NCBI GenBank assembly: GCA_947462515.1
Contig: CANHPJ010000009.1
Coordinates: 1-16,550 of the forward strand
Direction: 5' to 3'
DNA length: 16,550 bases
From: Bacteroidota bacterium
Lineage (GTDB): Bacteria; Bacteroidota; Bacteroidia; JACCXN01
Each line of letters begins with the position of its first letter. Within the stretch, counting starts at the first letter, position 1. Positions 15,338 to 16,550 of the stretch are shown here, in pieces. The notes below the pieces were generated by a model. The model had not been told where the DNA came from and made no database searches. It worked only from the letters and a program-made list of their open reading frames with translations. The position numbers were made by a program, and so were the translations under genes.

Positions 15338-15400
15338 TAAGAGAGAGAAATCCTTATCTCAAATTAACTCTGAGTAGCACAACAAAATAACTCTCTCTTA
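15338..15400. repeat. Inverted repeat TAAGAGAGAG / CTCTCTCTTA
   Basis: Two perfect 10-base arms (15338-15347 and 15391-15400) are separated by 43 bases. They lie directly before the IS4-family transposase remnant and may belong to the former end or leader of that element. Confidence 0.5.
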
Positions 15401-15411
15401 GGGCAAATACA

Positions 15412-15620
15412 ACTTTGTTTTTTCAGATTATTTCAAAATTAGACCGTTCAAAATTCAATTAAATTGTCAAAGAAAAGGAAACCGATAAACATTGCAAAGG
15501 ATACAATAGTTTGACAAATTTGGTTTCTATGCTTTTTGTCAATTTGCCAAAAGTCAATGTGTTCGTGATATTAGAAATTGTCTTCGATCAGCAACTGGAA
15601 ATCTGAATCATCTTGGGATT
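15412..15620 (+). pseudogene. IS4-family transposase remnant, N-terminal fragment only
   Basis: Two joined frames give the N-terminal (DUF4372-like) part of Bacteroidota IS4-family transposases. The first frame reads FFQIISKLDRSKFN, a stop at 15460-15462, then KHCKGYNSLTNLVSMLF. The next frame continues CQFAKSQCVRDI, then NCLRSATGNLNHLGI. The frame change is in the T run at 15533-15537, as if one T were missing. After 15620 the usual APSKST segment is absent and similarity fades, so the catalytic domain is deleted. No start codon or second terminal repeat is recognised. The fragment cannot encode a functional enzyme. It marks the stretch between fic and the HxlR-type gene as a former insertion site. 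Confidence 0.78.
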
Positions 15621-15733
15621 GGATATATATAAACCATTACAAATAGGTGCTATTGACTTTTAAGAGAAATACTTTAAAAATTACATCTGTTTCTTGAACT
15701 TAAGTTTGTTATATCATATGCTTTTTTTATTTC

Positions 15734-15779
15734 TTTTGTTACAAAAAGTTACTTATATTAGTATCATAAAGTAACAAAA
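15734..15779. promoter_or_regulatory. Probable operator and promoter of the HxlR-type gene
   Basis: Three copies of GTTAC or its complement are present: 15738-15742 and 15748-15752 in one direction, 15771-15775 in the other. The outer arms TTTTGTTAC (15734-15742) and GTAACAAAA (15771-15779) are exact complements. A TATATTAG (15754-15761), seven of eight matches to the -7 box, lies between them, so binding would block transcription. HxlR proteins commonly bind such inverted sites and regulate themselves, which I infer here. Confidence 0.58.
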
Positions 15780-15804
15780 CATAATTATTTTTTAAAAAAA
15801 AATA

Positions 15805-16173
15805 GTGGCTACAATCGATAAACCAATTATAAAAAGAATAAAAAAAGTGAATTTTAATTGTCCTTTGAGTATGTCTCTTGAAGTAATTGGAGGAAAATGG
15901 AAACCTCTAATTATTTATTATTTAGACAAGTCACCAAAGAGATTTGGACAATTGGATATTTTAATCGAAGGCATATCCAGAAAGGTCTTGACAACGCAAC
16001 TGACGGAATTAGTTGAAGATGTATTGGTTGTTCGCACATCCTATCCAGAAACCCCTCCAAGAGTAGAATACAGTTTAACCGAAAAAGGGGAGGAGTTAAT
16101 TCCTATTCTTGGTCAAATTGCATCTTGGGGAAGTTATTTAGTTGATAAAAAAAGGGGTACACAATCATTATAA
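15805..16173 (+). CDS. HxlR-family winged-helix transcriptional regulator
   Basis: A 122-residue protein with the HxlR pattern: CPLSMSLEVIGGKWKPLIIYYL (starting at Cys19), then RFGQLDILIEGISRKVLTTQL as the recognition-helix part, and the wing with PPRVEYSLTEKG. Family members act as dimers and often sense electrophiles, aldehydes or redox changes through the cysteine before the GGKW motif. Cys19 is in that position and is the only clear candidate. The start is GTG at 15805, close behind an inverted-repeat operator. The next gene begins 11 bases after its stop, which suggests that the regulator and the following gene share a message. Its other targets are unknown. Confidence 0.9.
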   Translation: MATIDKPIIKRIKKVNFNCPLSMSLEVIGGKWKPLIIYYLDKSPKRFGQLDILIEGISRKVLTTQLTELVEDVLVVRTSYPETPPRVEYSLTEKGEELIPILGQIASWGSYLVDKKRGTQSL

Positions 16174-16184
16174 AAAAGAATGGT

Positions 16185-16550
16185 ATGAAAGGAATTCAAT
16201 TTGATTTAGGGAAAGGATTTATTTTCAGTAAACACGTTCCAAAAGAAATCACTCATTTTGATAGAGTATTTGATGTCTTTAAAGAATTGCTAACACACAC
16301 TTCCGGAAATGTCGAAGAAGCCTTTGAATGGTTGGACTTACTGGACAAAGAATATTCTATTTTCACCGATGATTACACGTTAGCTGATTTTGAAGAAGAT
16401 CTTAAGAAACGAGGCTATATCAAAGAAGAAATCGATCCTGAAGATGGTAATGCAGGCAAAGGAAAAAGTAAAAACTTGCTCACAGCAAAAATGGAATCTG
16501 CACTTCGTGAATTTGCATTGGACCAAATTTTCGGTAAACTGAAAAAAAGC
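16185..16550 (+). CDS. Probable vWA-domain protein, N-terminal 122 residues (partial)
   Basis: The gene runs off the right edge. The visible part is soluble and acidic, with two helical segments (HFDRVFDVFKELLTHTSG at about 24-41, and FEWLDLLDKEYSI), then TLADFEEDLKKRGYI, a charged Gly/Lys linker and ALDQIFGKLKK. From memory of the family this resembles the start of uncharacterised Bacteroidota proteins that carry a C-terminal von Willebrand factor A domain. The domain itself would lie beyond the window, so this is not proven. Such proteins are thought to work with MoxR-type AAA ATPases. The ATG at 16185 is the first usable start after the HxlR-type stop; ATG at 16180 meets a stop at once. 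Confidence 0.6.
   Translation, partial: MKGIQFDLGKGFIFSKHVPKEITHFDRVFDVFKELLTHTSGNVEEAFEWLDLLDKEYSIFTDDYTLADFEEDLKKRGYIKEEIDPEDGNAGKGKSKNLLTAKMESALREFALDQIFGKLKKS

Overview
The window is about 32% GC by eye and looks like the chromosome of a member of the Bacteroidota. The evidence is consistent: promoters with the phylum's TAnnTTTG -7 box (clearest before the glutamate dehydrogenase gene), no clear Shine-Dalgarno sequences, a DUF3078 outer-membrane protein, a lipoprotein-type M49 dipeptidyl peptidase, and a DUF2007-cdsA pair with psd nearby. A genus cannot be assigned from what is visible.

Layout. Positions 1-3408 hold a minus-strand run transcribed in the order ubiA-type prenyltransferase, sanA-like protein, SAM methyltransferase, then an NfeD/ClpP-class membrane protease that leaves the window at the left edge. 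All four encoded proteins are membrane, envelope or small-molecule-modifying proteins. Positions 3409-4730 contain no intact gene. They hold a decayed IS30-family element whose terminal inverted repeats (3530-3552 and 4620-4642) and broken transposase can still be read. Positions 4731-7222 are plus-strand: a DJ-1/PfpI-family protein, a pirin-like cupin that has lost two of its four metal ligands, and a DUF3078 outer-membrane protein. This block ends in a perfect-palindrome terminator that also serves the converging dipeptidyl peptidase III gene (7279-9354, minus).

Positions 9525-12744 form a plus-strand housekeeping block: DUF2007, cdsA, glutamate dehydrogenase and psd. CdsA makes CDP-diacylglycerol and Psd makes phosphatidylethanolamine, so the two belong to one phospholipid pathway. 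The dehydrogenase sits between them with its own promoter and terminator. Positions 12745-15804 look accessory: a lone family-2 glycosyltransferase, then a self-inhibited class II Fic protein with a C-terminal helix-turn-helix. Five copies of an 8-base half-site precede fic, four of them in two equally built inverted pairs. A fragment of an IS4-family transposase follows it. The window ends with a HxlR-type regulator, which has its own inverted-repeat operator, and the start of a gene that I place with uncharacterised vWA-domain proteins.

I see no CRISPR array, rRNA, intact tRNA or clear new multi-gene system. The strongest leads are the operator array before fic, the pirin-like protein with a changed metal site, and two insertion-sequence remnants whose coding is spread over several frames.
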